From Cytobacillus depressus (GTDB lineage: Bacteria; Bacillota; Bacilli; Bacillales; Cytobacillaceae), in the NCBI RefSeq assembly GCF_008923245.1, contig NZ_WBOS01000020.1, positions 1-64,000 of the forward strand: 64,000 nucleotides of DNA, given 5' to 3'. Of the stretch, positions 26,184 to 36,034 are shown one piece after another. The position numbers were made by a program, and so were the translations under genes. The notes beneath the pieces are model-generated. The model made no database searches. It saw only the letters and a program-made list of their open reading frames with translations, and was not told where the DNA came from. The stretch's first letter is position 1. Every line of letters starts with the position of its first letter.

Positions 26184-29100
26184 TTGCTAGATGTAAACAA
26201 TTTTGAGTATATGAAAATCGGTCTTGCTTCACCAGATAAAATACGTTCATGGTCACATGGTGAGGTTAAAAAACCTGAAACGATTAACTATCGTACATTA
26301 AAGCCAGAAAAAGACGGTTTATTCTGCGAGCGTATTTTTGGACCAACAAAAGATTGGGAATGTCATTGTGGAAAGTACAAACGTGTTCGCTATAAAGGTG
26401 TAGTTTGTGATCGATGCGGAGTTGAAGTAACGCGTGCAAAGGTACGCCGTGAAAGAATGGGCCATATCGAGCTTGCTGCTCCTGTTTCTCACATTTGGTA
26501 TTTCAAAGGCATTCCAAGCAGAATGGGACTTGTTCTAGATATGTCTCCTCGTGCGCTTGAAGAAGTCATTTATTTTGCATCTTACGTAGTAACTGATGCT
26601 GGTGATACAGCCCTTGAGAAAAAGCAGTTGCTTTCGGAAAAAGAATATCGGGCATATCGTGAAAAATACGGAAGTAAGTTCCAAGCTTCCATGGGTGCTG
26701 AGTCTATTAAAAAGCTTCTTACGGATATCGATTTGAATAAAGAAGTTGATATCTTAAAAGAAGAACTTAGAACAGCGCAAGGACAGAGAAGAACTCGTGC
26801 GATTAAGCGCCTAGAAGTTCTAGAAGCCTTCCGTGGTTCAGGCAACGAGCCATCTTGGATGATTCTTGATGTGCTTCCTGTTATTCCACCAGAGCTTCGT
26901 CCGATGGTTCAGCTTGATGGCGGCCGTTTCGCGACATCTGACCTGAATGATTTATACCGCCGTGTAATCAACAGAAATAATCGTTTAAAACGTTTATTGG
27001 ATCTTGGTGCACCGAGCATTATCGTTCAAAACGAAAAACGTATGTTGCAGGAAGCTGTGGACGCTTTGATTGATAATGGACGTCGCGGCAGACCTGTTAC
27101 GGGTCCTGGTAACAGACCATTAAAGTCACTTTCTCACATGCTGAAAGGAAAGCAAGGACGCTTCCGTCAGAACTTATTAGGAAAACGTGTTGACTACTCT
27201 GGACGTTCGGTTATTGTTGTAGGACCGAATTTAAAAATGTATCAATGCGGACTTCCGAAAGAAATGGCATTAGAGCTCTTTAAACCATTTGTTATGAAAG
27301 AGTTAGTCGAGAAGGGTCTATCACATAATATTAAATCAGCCAAACGTAAAATTGAGCGAGTGCAGCCAGAAGTTTGGGATGTGTTAGAAAGCGTCATTAA
27401 AGAGCATCCGGTTCTTCTAAACCGCGCCCCTACTCTTCATAGATTAGGAATTCAGGCGTTTGAACCAACACTAGTAGAAGGCCGTGCGATCCGTCTTCAT
27501 CCACTTGTATGTACAGCTTACAACGCGGACTTCGATGGAGACCAAATGGCTGTTCACGTACCGCTTTCGGCAGAAGCTCAAGCTGAAGCTAGGCTTTTAA
27601 TGCTTGCAGCACAAAACATTCTGAATCCGAAAGATGGTAAACCAGTTGTTACTCCTTCTCAGGATATGGTATTAGGTAACTATTACTTAACATTAGAAAG
27701 AGATGGCGTTGTTGGGGAAGGAATGATCTTTAAGGATACGAATGAAGCGTTACTTGCATATCAAAATGGATATGTTCATCTCCATACTCGTGTAGCGGTT
27801 CATGCTGGTTCCTTGAAAAACCCAACATTTACACCTGAGCAAAATCAAAAGCTTCTCATTACAACAGTAGGGAAACTAATCTTTAATGAGATTTTACCAA
27901 CGTCATTCCCGTATATTAATGAGCCTACTAGACAAAATCTTGAAGAAGAAACTCCTGCTAAGTATTTTGTGGATAAAGGCCAAGAAGTACTTTCAATTAT
28001 TCGTGAAATGCCGCTTGTGGATCCATTTAAGAAGAAGATCCTAGGAAATATTATTGCTGAAGTATTTAAACGCTACAAAATTACCGAAACATCTAAGATG
28101 CTTGACCGCATGAAAGATCTCGGATTCAAATACTCAACTAAAGCCGGTATTACCGTTGGTGTATCTGATATCGTAGTACTAGGTGAGAAAGAGCAAATTA
28201 TTCAAGAAGCTCAAACTAAAGTTGATAATGTAATGAAGCAATTTAGACGTGGTCTCATTACAGAAGATGAACGTTATGATCGGGTTATTTCGATCTGGAG
28301 TGCGGCTAAAGATACGATTCAAGAGAAAATTATGAAGTCTCTTGATCGTTCAAACCCTATCTTCATGATGAGTGACTCTGGTGCCCGTGGTAACGCATCT
28401 AACTTCACTCAATTAGCGGGTATGCGAGGCCTGATGGCCAACCCGGCTGGACGTATTATTGAACTTCCAATTCGCTCAAGCTTCCGCGAAGGTTTAACGG
28501 TGTTAGAATACTTTATTTCAACACACGGTGCTCGTAAAGGTCTTGCCGATACAGCCCTTAAAACAGCCGACTCTGGTTATTTAACTCGTCGTCTAGTTGA
28601 CGTGGCGCAAGATGTCATTGTCCGTGAAGATGACTGTGGAACAGACCGTGGCTTGCTAATTAGTGCGTTGAAAGATGGTACTGAAATCATTGAAACACTT
28701 GAAGAGCGTTTAATTGGTCGTCATGCAAGAAGGGCAATCCGCCATCCGGAAACTAAAGAGGTTATTATACCTGAAAACGGATTAATCACGGAAGATCTTG
28801 CTGAAGTAGTAGCAAAAGCCAATGTTGAACAAGTTTGGATTCGCTCTGCATTTACTTGTAACACTCGCCATGGCGTATGTAAGAAGTGCTACGGCCGCAA
28901 CTTAGCAACAGGCCAAGAAGTTGAAGTAGGGGAAGCAGTAGGAATTATCGCTGCTCAGTCGATCGGTGAGCCTGGAACGCAGTTAACGATGCGTACTTTC
29001 CATACAGGTGGAGTTGCGGGAGACGATATTACACAAGGTTTGCCGCGTATCCAAGAGCTGTTTGAAGCACGTAATCCGAAAGGTGTGGCTGTTATTTCTG

Positions 29101-29783
29101 AAATTGAAGGTGTCGTAGTAGGCATTAACGAAGGAAGAGATCGCCAGCATGAAATTGTGATCCAAGGTGAAGTAGAGTCACGCACATATAATGCGCCTTA
29201 CACTGCCCGTCTAAAAGTAGCAATAAATGACCATGTGGAGCGCGGACAAGAGTTAACGGAAGGTTCCATCGATCCAAAAGAGTTAATTCGCGTGAAGGAC
29301 GTGACAGCTGTTCAAGAATACTTATTGCGTGAAGTTCAGAAGGTTTATCGTATGCAAGGGGTTGAAATTGGTGACAAGCATATCGAAGTAATGGTACGCC
29401 AAATGCTTCGTAAAGTACGTGTCATCGATGCGGCAGAAACAGATGTACTACCAGGTACATTGCTTGATATACATCAGTTTACAGATGCGAACGAAAAAGC
29501 CCTTCTTGCTGGTAAGCTGCCTGCAACAGGTCGTCCGGTATTACTTGGAATTACGAAAGCGTCTCTTGAAACAGATTCATTCCTATCTGCTGCTTCCTTC
29601 CAAGAAACAACAAGAGTTCTTACAGATGCGGCAATTAAAGGAAAACGCGATGAATTACTTGGATTAAAAGAAAATGTAATTATTGGTAAACTTGTTCCAG
29701 CTGGTACGGGAATGCAGCGTTATCGCAGAGCTGAACCATACACGAATGAAGAAACAGCTGAAGACACTGTTACCGTAGAATAG
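26184..29783 (+). CDS. rpoC: RNA polymerase beta' subunit
   Basis: RpoC carries the catalytic magnesium site. In the 1199 residues the N-terminal zinc site (CHCGKY...CDRCG, about 60-78), the invariant NADFDGDQM (about 447-455), the bridge helix and trigger loop region, and the second zinc cluster (CGTD... CNTRHGVCKKCYG) are all visible. It starts with TTG; GGGAGG lies upstream. The 138-base gap after rpoB contains a CAGCCTT/AAGGCTG hairpin. Confidence 0.98.
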   Translation: MLDVNNFEYMKIGLASPDKIRSWSHGEVKKPETINYRTLKPEKDGLFCERIFGPTKDWECHCGKYKRVRYKGVVCDRCGVEVTRAKVRRERMGHIELAAPVSHIWYFKGIPSRMGLVLDMSPRALEEVIYFASYVVTDAGDTALEKKQLLSEKEYRAYREKYGSKFQASMGAESIKKLLTDIDLNKEVDILKEELRTAQGQRRTRAIKRLEVLEAFRGSGNEPSWMILDVLPVIPPELRPMVQLDGGRFATSDLNDLYRRVINRNNRLKRLLDLGAPSIIVQNEKRMLQEAVDALIDNGRRGRPVTGPGNRPLKSLSHMLKGKQGRFRQNLLGKRVDYSGRSVIVVGPNLKMYQCGLPKEMALELFKPFVMKELVEKGLSHNIKSAKRKIERVQPEVWDVLESVIKEHPVLLNRAPTLHRLGIQAFEPTLVEGRAIRLHPLVCTAYNADFDGDQMAVHVPLSAEAQAEARLLMLAAQNILNPKDGKPVVTPSQDMVLGNYYLTLERDGVVGEGMIFKDTNEALLAYQNGYVHLHTRVAVHAGSLKNPTFTPEQNQKLLITTVGKLIFNEILPTSFPYINEPTRQNLEEETPAKYFVDKGQEVLSIIREMPLVDPFKKKILGNIIAEVFKRYKITETSKMLDRMKDLGFKYSTKAGITVGVSDIVVLGEKEQIIQEAQTKVDNVMKQFRRGLITEDERYDRVISIWSAAKDTIQEKIMKSLDRSNPIFMMSDSGARGNASNFTQLAGMRGLMANPAGRIIELPIRSSFREGLTVLEYFISTHGARKGLADTALKTADSGYLTRRLVDVAQDVIVREDDCGTDRGLLISALKDGTEIIETLEERLIGRHARRAIRHPETKEVIIPENGLITEDLAEVVAKANVEQVWIRSAFTCNTRHGVCKKCYGRNLATGQEVEVGEAVGIIAAQSIGEPGTQLTMRTFHTGGVAGDDITQGLPRIQELFEARNPKGVAVISEIEGVVVGINEGRDRQHEIVIQGEVESRTYNAPYTARLKVAINDHVERGQELTEGSIDPKELIRVKDVTAVQEYLLREVQKVYRMQGVEIGDKHIEVMVRQMLRKVRVIDAAETDVLPGTLLDIHQFTDANEKALLAGKLPATGRPVLLGITKASLETDSFLSAASFQETTRVLTDAAIKGKRDELLGLKENVIIGKLVPAGTGMQRYRRAEPYTNEETAEDTVTVE

Positions 29784-29794
29784 AGTCCTATTTC

Positions 29795-29826
29795 GGTACT
29801 GACTAACTTGCTTAGTCAGTGCCGTT
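29795..29826 (+). terminator. Terminator-like stem after rpoC
   Basis: GGTACTGACTAA (29795-29806) pairs over 12 positions with TTAGTCAGTGCC (29812-29823), with one G-T pair, followed by GTTTATAAT. The T-run is weak, so termination may be partial. Confidence 0.65.
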
Positions 29827-29907
29827 TATAATAATGAATACAAATCAATTAACTCAATGAGGACATAGATTCATAAATGTTTTTCAAAAAATATATGAGA
29901 TTGATTG

Positions 29908-29936
29908 TTGACATCGGAAAATGAAGATGTTACTAT
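29908..29936 (+). promoter_or_regulatory. SigA promoter of ybxF and the str operon
   Basis: TTGACA (29908-29913) and TACTAT (29931-29936) are 17 bases apart, with a TG one base before the -10 box (extended form). It lies 45 bases before ybxF. Confidence 0.85.
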
Positions 29937-29981
29937 ATCAAAGGTGCTCCTATTAACTGTATACTTTGGAGGATGTCACTT

Positions 29982-30230
29982 ATGTCTTATGAAAAAGTAT
30001 TGCAGGCAAAAGAACTTGTAATAGGAACGAAGCAAACAGTGAAAGCAATGAAATCAGGTGCGACAAATGCAATTGTAATTGCTAAAGATGCAGATCAAAA
30101 AGTAATTACAAGTGTTATAACTGTGGCCACAGAATTAAATGTACCTGTTTTATATGTTGATTCAATGAAAAAGCTTGGAAAAGCGTGTGGAATTGAAGTT
30201 GGCGCAGCAACTGTTGCAATAATTATTTAA
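29982..30230 (+). CDS. ybxF: L7Ae/L30e-family RNA-binding protein YbxF
   Basis: An 82-residue protein of the L7Ae family, which binds kink-turn RNA; the B. subtilis homologue is found with ribosomes. The core is visible in IGTKQTVKAMKSGATNAIVIAKDA and in VDSMKKLGKACGIEVGAATVAII. The second ATG (29982) is used: GGAGG ends nine bases before it, while the ATG at 29973 touches the ribosome site. First gene of the str operon. Confidence 0.93.
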   Translation: MSYEKVLQAKELVIGTKQTVKAMKSGATNAIVIAKDADQKVITSVITVATELNVPVLYVDSMKKLGKACGIEVGAATVAIII

Positions 30231-30330
30231 AACTGTTTTTGTAGATGTACTGCAAAGACATTGTTTTTTACATTTAAATGAACCACCTGGATGTGTGGGC
30301 TTAAACAAATAACGAAGGGAGGACAATTCA

Positions 30331-30753
30331 ATGCCTACTATTAACCAATTAGTGCGTAAACCTCGTCAAACTAAAGAGGAAAAGTCAAAATCACCAGCAC
30401 TAAACAAAGGATACAACAGCTTCAAAAAAGCACAAACAAATGTTTCTTCACCTCAAAAACGTGGTGTATGTACTCGTGTTGGTACAATGACTCCGAAAAA
30501 ACCAAACTCAGCATTACGTAAATACGCTCGTGTACGTTTATCTAACGGAATCGAGGTTAATGCTTACATTCCTGGTATCGGTCATAACCTTCAAGAGCAC
30601 AGCGTTGTTCTAATCCGTGGCGGACGTGTTAAGGACTTACCGGGGGTACGTTACCACATCGTTCGTGGAGCATTAGACACAGCTGGTGTTGCTAACCGTA
30701 TGCAAAGTCGTTCTAAATATGGTCAGAAGAGACCAAAAGCAGCGAAAAAATAA
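30331..30753 (+). CDS. rpsL: Ribosomal protein S12
   Basis: S12 sits at the decoding centre and controls accuracy. The 140 residues show TPKKPNSALRK (streptomycin-region lysine present, so sensitive type) and RVKDLPGVRYHIVRG. GAAGGGAGG precedes the ATG. Followed by rpsG, fusA and tuf in the classic str order. Confidence 0.97.
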   Translation: MPTINQLVRKPRQTKEEKSKSPALNKGYNSFKKAQTNVSSPQKRGVCTRVGTMTPKKPNSALRKYARVRLSNGIEVNAYIPGIGHNLQEHSVVLIRGGRVKDLPGVRYHIVRGALDTAGVANRMQSRSKYGQKRPKAAKK

Positions 30754-30798
30754 TTTCAATAAAAATAAAGAAAAGAATTTCTGAAAGGAGGAAATAAT

Positions 30799-31269
30799 AT
30801 GCCACGTAAAGGTCCTGTAGCAAAAAGAGACGTATTACCGGATCCGATTTACAACTCAAAGCTTGTTAGCAAACTTATCAACAAAATGATGGTTGACGGT
30901 AAGAGAGGTAAATCTCAAGCAATTCTTTACTCAGCATTTAATATTATTAGCGAACGCGCTGGAAAAGAGCCAATGGAAGTTTTCGACCAAGCGCTTAAAA
31001 ACATCATGCCTGTACTTGAAGTAAAAGCACGCCGTGTCGGCGGATCTAACTACCAAGTACCAGTAGAGGTGCGTCCAGATCGTCGTACAACTCTTGGTCT
31101 TCGCTGGTTAGTAAACTACTCTCGTCTACGTGGAGAAAAGACGATGGAAGAGCGTTTAGCTAACGAAATTCTAGATGCTGCTAACAATACTGGTGCATCT
31201 GTTAAGAAACGTGAAGACACTCACAAAATGGCAGAAGCTAACAAAGCATTTGCTCACTATCGTTGGTAG
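30799..31269 (+). CDS. rpsG: Ribosomal protein S7
   Basis: S7 nucleates assembly of the 30S head and lines the E-site tRNA. The 156 residues are full length, starting MPRKGPVAKRDVLPDPIYNSKLV and ending HKMAEANKAFAHYRW. AAAGGAGG lies seven bases before the ATG. Confidence 0.97.
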   Translation: MPRKGPVAKRDVLPDPIYNSKLVSKLINKMMVDGKRGKSQAILYSAFNIISERAGKEPMEVFDQALKNIMPVLEVKARRVGGSNYQVPVEVRPDRRTTLGLRWLVNYSRLRGEKTMEERLANEILDAANNTGASVKKREDTHKMAEANKAFAHYRW

Positions 31270-31320
31270 GATTTATACCCAATACAAAATATTACTCATA
31301 CTAGGAAGGAGAAAGACCCA

Positions 31321-33399
31321 ATGGCAAGAGAGTTCTCCTTAGAAAATACTCGTAATATCGGAATCATGGCTCATATTGATGCCGGTAAAACAACAACTAC
31401 TGAGCGTATCCTGTACTACACAGGAAAAATCCACAAAATCGGTGAAACACACGAAGGTGGAGCTCAGATGGACTGGATGGAGCAAGAGCAGGAGCGCGGA
31501 ATCACAATTACATCTGCAGCAACAACTGCACAATGGAAAGGTCACCGCGTAAACATCATTGATACACCTGGACACGTAGACTTCACAGTTGAAGTTGAAC
31601 GTTCTCTTCGTGTACTTGATGGTGCTGTTACTGTACTTGATGCTCAATCTGGGGTAGAACCACAAACTGAAACAGTATGGCGCCAAGCAACAACTTACGG
31701 CGTGCCACGTATTGTTTTCGTTAACAAAATGGATAAACTCGGTGCAGACTTCTTGTATTCTGTGAAAACTCTGCATGATCGTCTTCAAGCGAATGCTGCT
31801 CCAATTCAATTACCAATCGGTGCTGAAGATCAATTCAGGGGCATCATTGACTTAGTTGAAATGGATGCTACATTCTACAACAACGATCTTGGAACTGATA
31901 TTCAAGTTGGGGAAATCCCAGAAGAATTTCAAGCTCAAGCTGAAGAATACCGTGAAAAGTTAATTGAGGCAGTAGCTGAACTTGATGAAGAACTAATGGA
32001 AAAGTACCTTGGTGGGGAAGAAATCACTAAGGATGAGTTAAAAGCTGCTATCCGTAAAGCAACTCTTAGCGTTGAATTCTATCCAGTAATGTGCGGAACT
32101 GCTTTCAAAAACAAAGGTGTTCAGAAAATGCTAGACGCAGCAATCGACTATCTTCCATCTCCAATGGATATCCCAGCTATTAATGGTGTAAATCCAGAAA
32201 CAGAAGAAGAAACAGAGCGTCATGCAGATGACAGCGAGCCGTTCTCAGCTCTTGCTTTTAAAGTTATGACTGACCCTTATGTTGGTAAACTTACATTCTT
32301 CCGTGTTTACTCTGGTACATTAAACTCAGGTTCATATGTACAAAACTCTACGAAAGGTAAGCGTGAGCGTGTAGGACGTATCCTACAAATGCATGCTAAC
32401 TCTCGTGAAGAGATTTCAATTGTACACGCTGGAGACATCGCAGCAGCAGTAGGTCTGAAGGATACAACTACAGGGGATACACTTTGCGATGAGAAAGCAC
32501 CTGTAATCTTAGAATCAATGGAATTCCCAGAGCCAGTTATCCAATTATCTATTGAGCCAAAAACTAAGGCTGACCAAGATAAAATGACAACTGCTCTTCA
32601 AAAACTTCAAGAAGAAGATCCAACATTCCGCGCACATACTGACCAGGAAACTGGAGAAGTAATCATTGCGGGTATGGGTGAGCTTCACCTTGATATCCTT
32701 GTTGACCGTATGCGTCGTGAATTTAAAGTGGAAGCTAACGTTGGTGCACCTCAGGTTGCATACCGTGAAACATTCCGCGCTTCAGCTTCAGTTGAAGGTA
32801 AATTCGCTCGCCAATCTGGTGGACGCGGACAATATGGTCACGTTTGGATTGAATTCTCTCCAAACGAAGAAGGTAAAGGTTTTGAGTTTGTAAATGGAAT
32901 CGTTGGTGGAGTTGTTCCTCGTGAATATATTGCTCCTGTACAAGCTGGTCTTGAAGATGCTCTTGATAGAGGGGTACTTGCTGGCTTCCCATTGGTTGAC
33001 ATTAAAGCGAGATTATTTGATGGATCATACCATGATGTTGACTCATCAGAAATGGCGTTTAAAATTGCTGCATCTATGGCATTGAAAAACGCAGCATCTA
33101 AATGTAGCCCTGTAATTCTTGAGCCGGTAATGAAGGTCGAAGTTATTATCCCTGAAGAATACATGGGAGATATTATGGGTAACGTTACTTCACGCCGTGG
33201 TCGCGTTGAAGGTATGGAAGCTCGCGGCAACGCTCAAGTTGTACGTGCAATGGTTCCACTTTCAGAAATGTTTGGTTATGCTACTTCATTACGTTCAAGC
33301 ACGCAAGGTCGTGGTGTGTTCTCAATGACATTTGATCATTATGAAGAAGTACCAAAATCAATTTCTGAAGAAATCATCAAAAAACACAAAGGTGAATAA
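31321..33399 (+). CDS. fusA: Elongation factor G
   Basis: EF-G drives translocation and, with RRF, ribosome recycling. The 692 residues have G1 AHIDAGKTTTT (17-27), switch II DTPGHVDF (about 82-89), NKMD (about 136), and domains II to V, including the tip of domain IV (SGGRGQYGHVWIEF). AAGGAGG lies before the ATG. Only one fusA-type gene is in the window. Confidence 0.98.
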   Translation: MAREFSLENTRNIGIMAHIDAGKTTTTERILYYTGKIHKIGETHEGGAQMDWMEQEQERGITITSAATTAQWKGHRVNIIDTPGHVDFTVEVERSLRVLDGAVTVLDAQSGVEPQTETVWRQATTYGVPRIVFVNKMDKLGADFLYSVKTLHDRLQANAAPIQLPIGAEDQFRGIIDLVEMDATFYNNDLGTDIQVGEIPEEFQAQAEEYREKLIEAVAELDEELMEKYLGGEEITKDELKAAIRKATLSVEFYPVMCGTAFKNKGVQKMLDAAIDYLPSPMDIPAINGVNPETEEETERHADDSEPFSALAFKVMTDPYVGKLTFFRVYSGTLNSGSYVQNSTKGKRERVGRILQMHANSREEISIVHAGDIAAAVGLKDTTTGDTLCDEKAPVILESMEFPEPVIQLSIEPKTKADQDKMTTALQKLQEEDPTFRAHTDQETGEVIIAGMGELHLDILVDRMRREFKVEANVGAPQVAYRETFRASASVEGKFARQSGGRGQYGHVWIEFSPNEEGKGFEFVNGIVGGVVPREYIAPVQAGLEDALDRGVLAGFPLVDIKARLFDGSYHDVDSSEMAFKIAASMALKNAASKCSPVILEPVMKVEVIIPEEYMGDIMGNVTSRRGRVEGMEARGNAQVVRAMVPLSEMFGYATSLRSSTQGRGVFSMTFDHYEEVPKSISEEIIKKHKGE

Positions 33400-33405
33400 A
33401 AGTAA

Positions 33406-33434
33406 TTGATTTTACCTTTTTAATCAAGTATAAC
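33406..33434 (+). promoter_or_regulatory. Separate promoter for tuf
   Basis: TTGATT (33406-33411) and TATAAC (33429-33434) are 17 bases apart, seven bases after the fusA stop. The leader then holds a hairpin AGCTGCGA/TCGCAGCT (about 33453-33480). An extra promoter would let tuf be expressed above the rest of the operon. Confidence 0.72.
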
Positions 33435-33523
33435 TACTATTGTAAGCATCATAGCTGCGACGAGAATTCTCTTCGCAGCTCAAAAAATACTTAATTTTCA
33501 TATATTAAAGGAGGATTTTCCTA

Positions 33524-34711
33524 ATGGCAAAAGCTAAATTTGACCGTTCAAAACCCCATGTTAACATTGGTACAATCGGACACGTTGACCATGGTAAAAC
33601 TACTTTAACTGCTGCTATCACTACTGTACTTGCAAAATCAATGGGTGGCGAAGCAAAAGGGTACGACCAAATCGATAACGCTCCAGAAGAAAAAGAGCGT
33701 GGAATCACAATCTCAACTTCTCACGTTGAGTACGAAACAGCTAACCGTCACTATGCACACGTTGACTGCCCAGGACACGCTGACTACGTTAAAAACATGA
33801 TCACTGGTGCTGCTCAAATGGACGGCGGAATCCTAGTAGTATCTGCTGCTGATGGCCCAATGCCACAAACTCGTGAGCACATCCTTCTTTCTCGTCAAGT
33901 AGGTGTACCTTTCCTAGTTGTATTCATGAACAAATGTGACATGGTTGATGACGAAGAGCTTCTTGAATTAGTAGAAATGGAAATCCGTGATCTATTATCA
34001 GAATACGACTTCCCTGGCGACGACATTCCAGTTGTTAAAGGTTCTGCTCTTAAAGCTCTTGAAGGAGAGCCTGAGTGGGAAGAAAAAGTACTTGAGCTTA
34101 TGGCTGCTGTTGATGAGTACATTCCAAACCCAACTCGTGACACTGACAAACCATTCATGATGCCAGTTGAGGACGTATTCTCAATCACTGGTCGTGGAAC
34201 AGTTGCTACTGGTCGTGTTGAGCGTGGAGTAGTTAAAGTTGGTGACGTTATTGAAATCACTGGTTTCACAGAAGAGCCAAAATCAACTACAGTTACTGGA
34301 GTTGAAATGTTCCGTAAATTATTAGATTACGCTGAAGCTGGAGATAACATCGGTGCTCTTCTTCGTGGTGTAGCTCGTGAAGATATCCAACGTGGACAAG
34401 TACTTGCTAAACCAGGTACTATCAAGCCACATACAACTTTCAAAGCTGAAGTTTACGTATTATCTAAAGAAGAAGGTGGACGTCATACTCCATTCTTCAC
34501 AAACTACCGTCCTCAGTTCTACTTCCGTACAACTGACGTAACTGGTATTTGTAATCTTCCAGAAGGCGTAGAAATGGTTATGCCTGGAGATAACATCGAA
34601 ATGCACGTTGAGCTTATCGCTCCAATCGCTATCGAAGAAGGAACTAAGTTCTCTATTCGTGAAGGTGGACGTACAGTAGGCGCTGGCGTTGTTGCAACAA
34701 TCATTGAATAA
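33524..34711 (+). CDS. tuf: Elongation factor Tu
   Basis: EF-Tu delivers aminoacyl-tRNA to the A site. The 395 residues have GHVDHGKT (19-26), DCPGH (about 81-85), NKCD (about 136-139) and complete domains II and III. AAAGGAGG is before the ATG. Codon use is strongly biased to the preferred codons of highly expressed genes. A terminator follows 19 bases after the stop. Confidence 0.98.
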   Translation: MAKAKFDRSKPHVNIGTIGHVDHGKTTLTAAITTVLAKSMGGEAKGYDQIDNAPEEKERGITISTSHVEYETANRHYAHVDCPGHADYVKNMITGAAQMDGGILVVSAADGPMPQTREHILLSRQVGVPFLVVFMNKCDMVDDEELLELVEMEIRDLLSEYDFPGDDIPVVKGSALKALEGEPEWEEKVLELMAAVDEYIPNPTRDTDKPFMMPVEDVFSITGRGTVATGRVERGVVKVGDVIEITGFTEEPKSTTVTGVEMFRKLLDYAEAGDNIGALLRGVAREDIQRGQVLAKPGTIKPHTTFKAEVYVLSKEEGGRHTPFFTNYRPQFYFRTTDVTGICNLPEGVEMVMPGDNIEMHVELIAPIAIEEGTKFSIREGGRTVGAGVVATIIE

Positions 34712-34730
34712 TTAAAGAAATAACATATAG

Positions 34731-34763
34731 AACCAGATGGGTGACGATCCATCTGGTTTTTCT
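34731..34763 (+). terminator. Terminator after tuf (end of str operon)
   Basis: AACCAGATGG (34731-34740) pairs with CCATCTGGTT, followed by TTTCTTTT. A strong intrinsic terminator. Confidence 0.94.
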
Positions 34764-34800
34764 TTTGATTTATGTAATAAATGGATTCTTTATATCATGC

Positions 34801-34900
34801 TTGAAAAACAAAATAAATGCCGCTATAATAATACGAGTGTAAGAGACATAAAGAAATTACAATAGTTTTTCTTGCAATCCACTTGTGGTTTCTGTATAAT
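34801..34900 (+). promoter_or_regulatory. Tandem SigA promoters of the S10 operon
   Basis: Two good promoters: TTGAAA (34801-34806) with TATAAT (34824-34829), and TTGCAA (34872-34877) with TATAAT (34895-34900), each with a 17-base spacer. A leader of about 125 bases with a CACAC/GTGTG-closed hairpin (about 34945-34977) follows before rpsJ. Confidence 0.82.
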
Positions 34901-35031
34901 AGACAATGTTGGTCTTTGACTGCGATGATGTGAAAGGTTGCTGACACACCCGGCCGCTTTGCCATGGCGAGTGTGTGGGAAATTTTCACGGAGAATGTCT
35001 ATTTAAAAATAGGCGAAAAGGAGGGAAAATA

Positions 35032-35340
35032 ATGGCAAAACAAAAAATTCGTATTCGTTTAAAAGCGTATGATCACAGAATTCTTGATCAATCTGCTGAA
35101 AAGATTGTAGAAACTGCAAAACGTTCTGGTGCGGCTGTATCTGGTCCGATTCCACTACCAACTGAAAAGTCTATCTACACAATCCTTCGTGCGGTTCATA
35201 AGTACAAAGATTCTCGTGAGCAATTCGAAATGCGTACGCATAAGCGTCTAATCGACATTGTTAACCCAACACCACAAACGGTAGATTCTCTAATGCGTTT
35301 AGATTTACCATCAGGTGTAGATATCGAAATCAAACTTTAA
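35032..35340 (+). CDS. rpsJ: Ribosomal protein S10
   Basis: S10 is in the 30S head and, as NusE, also takes part in antitermination. The 102 residues are complete (KIRIRLKAYDHRILDQSAEKI to DIEIKL). The ATG at 35032 has AAGGAGGG upstream; a longer frame that starts in the leader hairpin is rejected. First gene of the S10-spc-alpha transcript. Confidence 0.97.
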   Translation: MAKQKIRIRLKAYDHRILDQSAEKIVETAKRSGAAVSGPIPLPTEKSIYTILRAVHKYKDSREQFEMRTHKRLIDIVNPTPQTVDSLMRLDLPSGVDIEIKL

Positions 35341-35380
35341 TGAAATAAATTAATTAAACATTCTAGGAGGTGTGACTGAA

Positions 35381-36007
35381 ATGACCAAAGGAATCTTAGG
35401 AAGAAAGATTGGTATGACTCAAGTGTTTGCTGAAAACGGAGAACTTATCCCAGTAACAGTTGTTGAGGCAGCTGCTAACGTTGTTCTTCAAATGAAATCA
35501 GTTGAAACTGATGGCTACGAAGCAATCCAAATTGGATTCGAAGACAAACGCGAAAAGCTATCTAACAAACCTGAAAAGGGCCATGTTGCAAAAGCTAACA
35601 CTGCTCCTAAGCGCTTCGTTCGTGAGTTACGTGGAGTTACTTTAGGAGATTATGAAGTTGGTCAAGAAGTCAAAGTTGATATTTTTGCAGCAGGTGAAAC
35701 TGTTGATGTAACAGGAATCTCAAAGGGTAAAGGTTTCCAAGGTGCAATTAAGCGTCACGGACAATCTCGCGGACCTATGTCTCACGGTTCTCGTTACCAC
35801 CGTCGCCCTGGTTCAATGGGTCCTGTAGCTCCAAACCGCGTATTCAAAGGTAAATTACTACCTGGACGTATGGGTGGAGAGCAAGTTACAGTACAAAACC
35901 TTGAAATTGTAAAAGTTGACGTTGAACGTAACCTTTTATTAATTAAAGGAAATGTACCTGGAGCTAAAAAAGCAATGTTAAAAATCAAAAGTGCGGTTAA
36001 AGCATAG
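35381..36007 (+). CDS. rplC: Ribosomal protein L3
   Basis: L3 is an early assembly protein near the peptidyl-transferase centre. The 208 residues have the long loop region KGFQGAIKRHGQSRGPMSHGS and end SAVKA. The ATG at 35381 lies ten bases after AGGAGG; a GTG within two bases of that site is rejected. Confidence 0.96.
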   Translation: MTKGILGRKIGMTQVFAENGELIPVTVVEAAANVVLQMKSVETDGYEAIQIGFEDKREKLSNKPEKGHVAKANTAPKRFVRELRGVTLGDYEVGQEVKVDIFAAGETVDVTGISKGKGFQGAIKRHGQSRGPMSHGSRYHRRPGSMGPVAPNRVFKGKLLPGRMGGEQVTVQNLEIVKVDVERNLLLIKGNVPGAKKAMLKIKSAVKA

Positions 36008-36034
36008 TAATAAGTCGGAAAGGAGGAATTAAGA

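Noticed and set aside
30481..30680. Streptomycin-resistance substitution in S12
   Set aside because: Both key lysines (TPKKPNS and RVKDLPG contexts) are present.
31339..31809. Minus-strand frame of 156 codons inside fusA
   Set aside because: Antisense shadow of fusA without start signals or family similarity.
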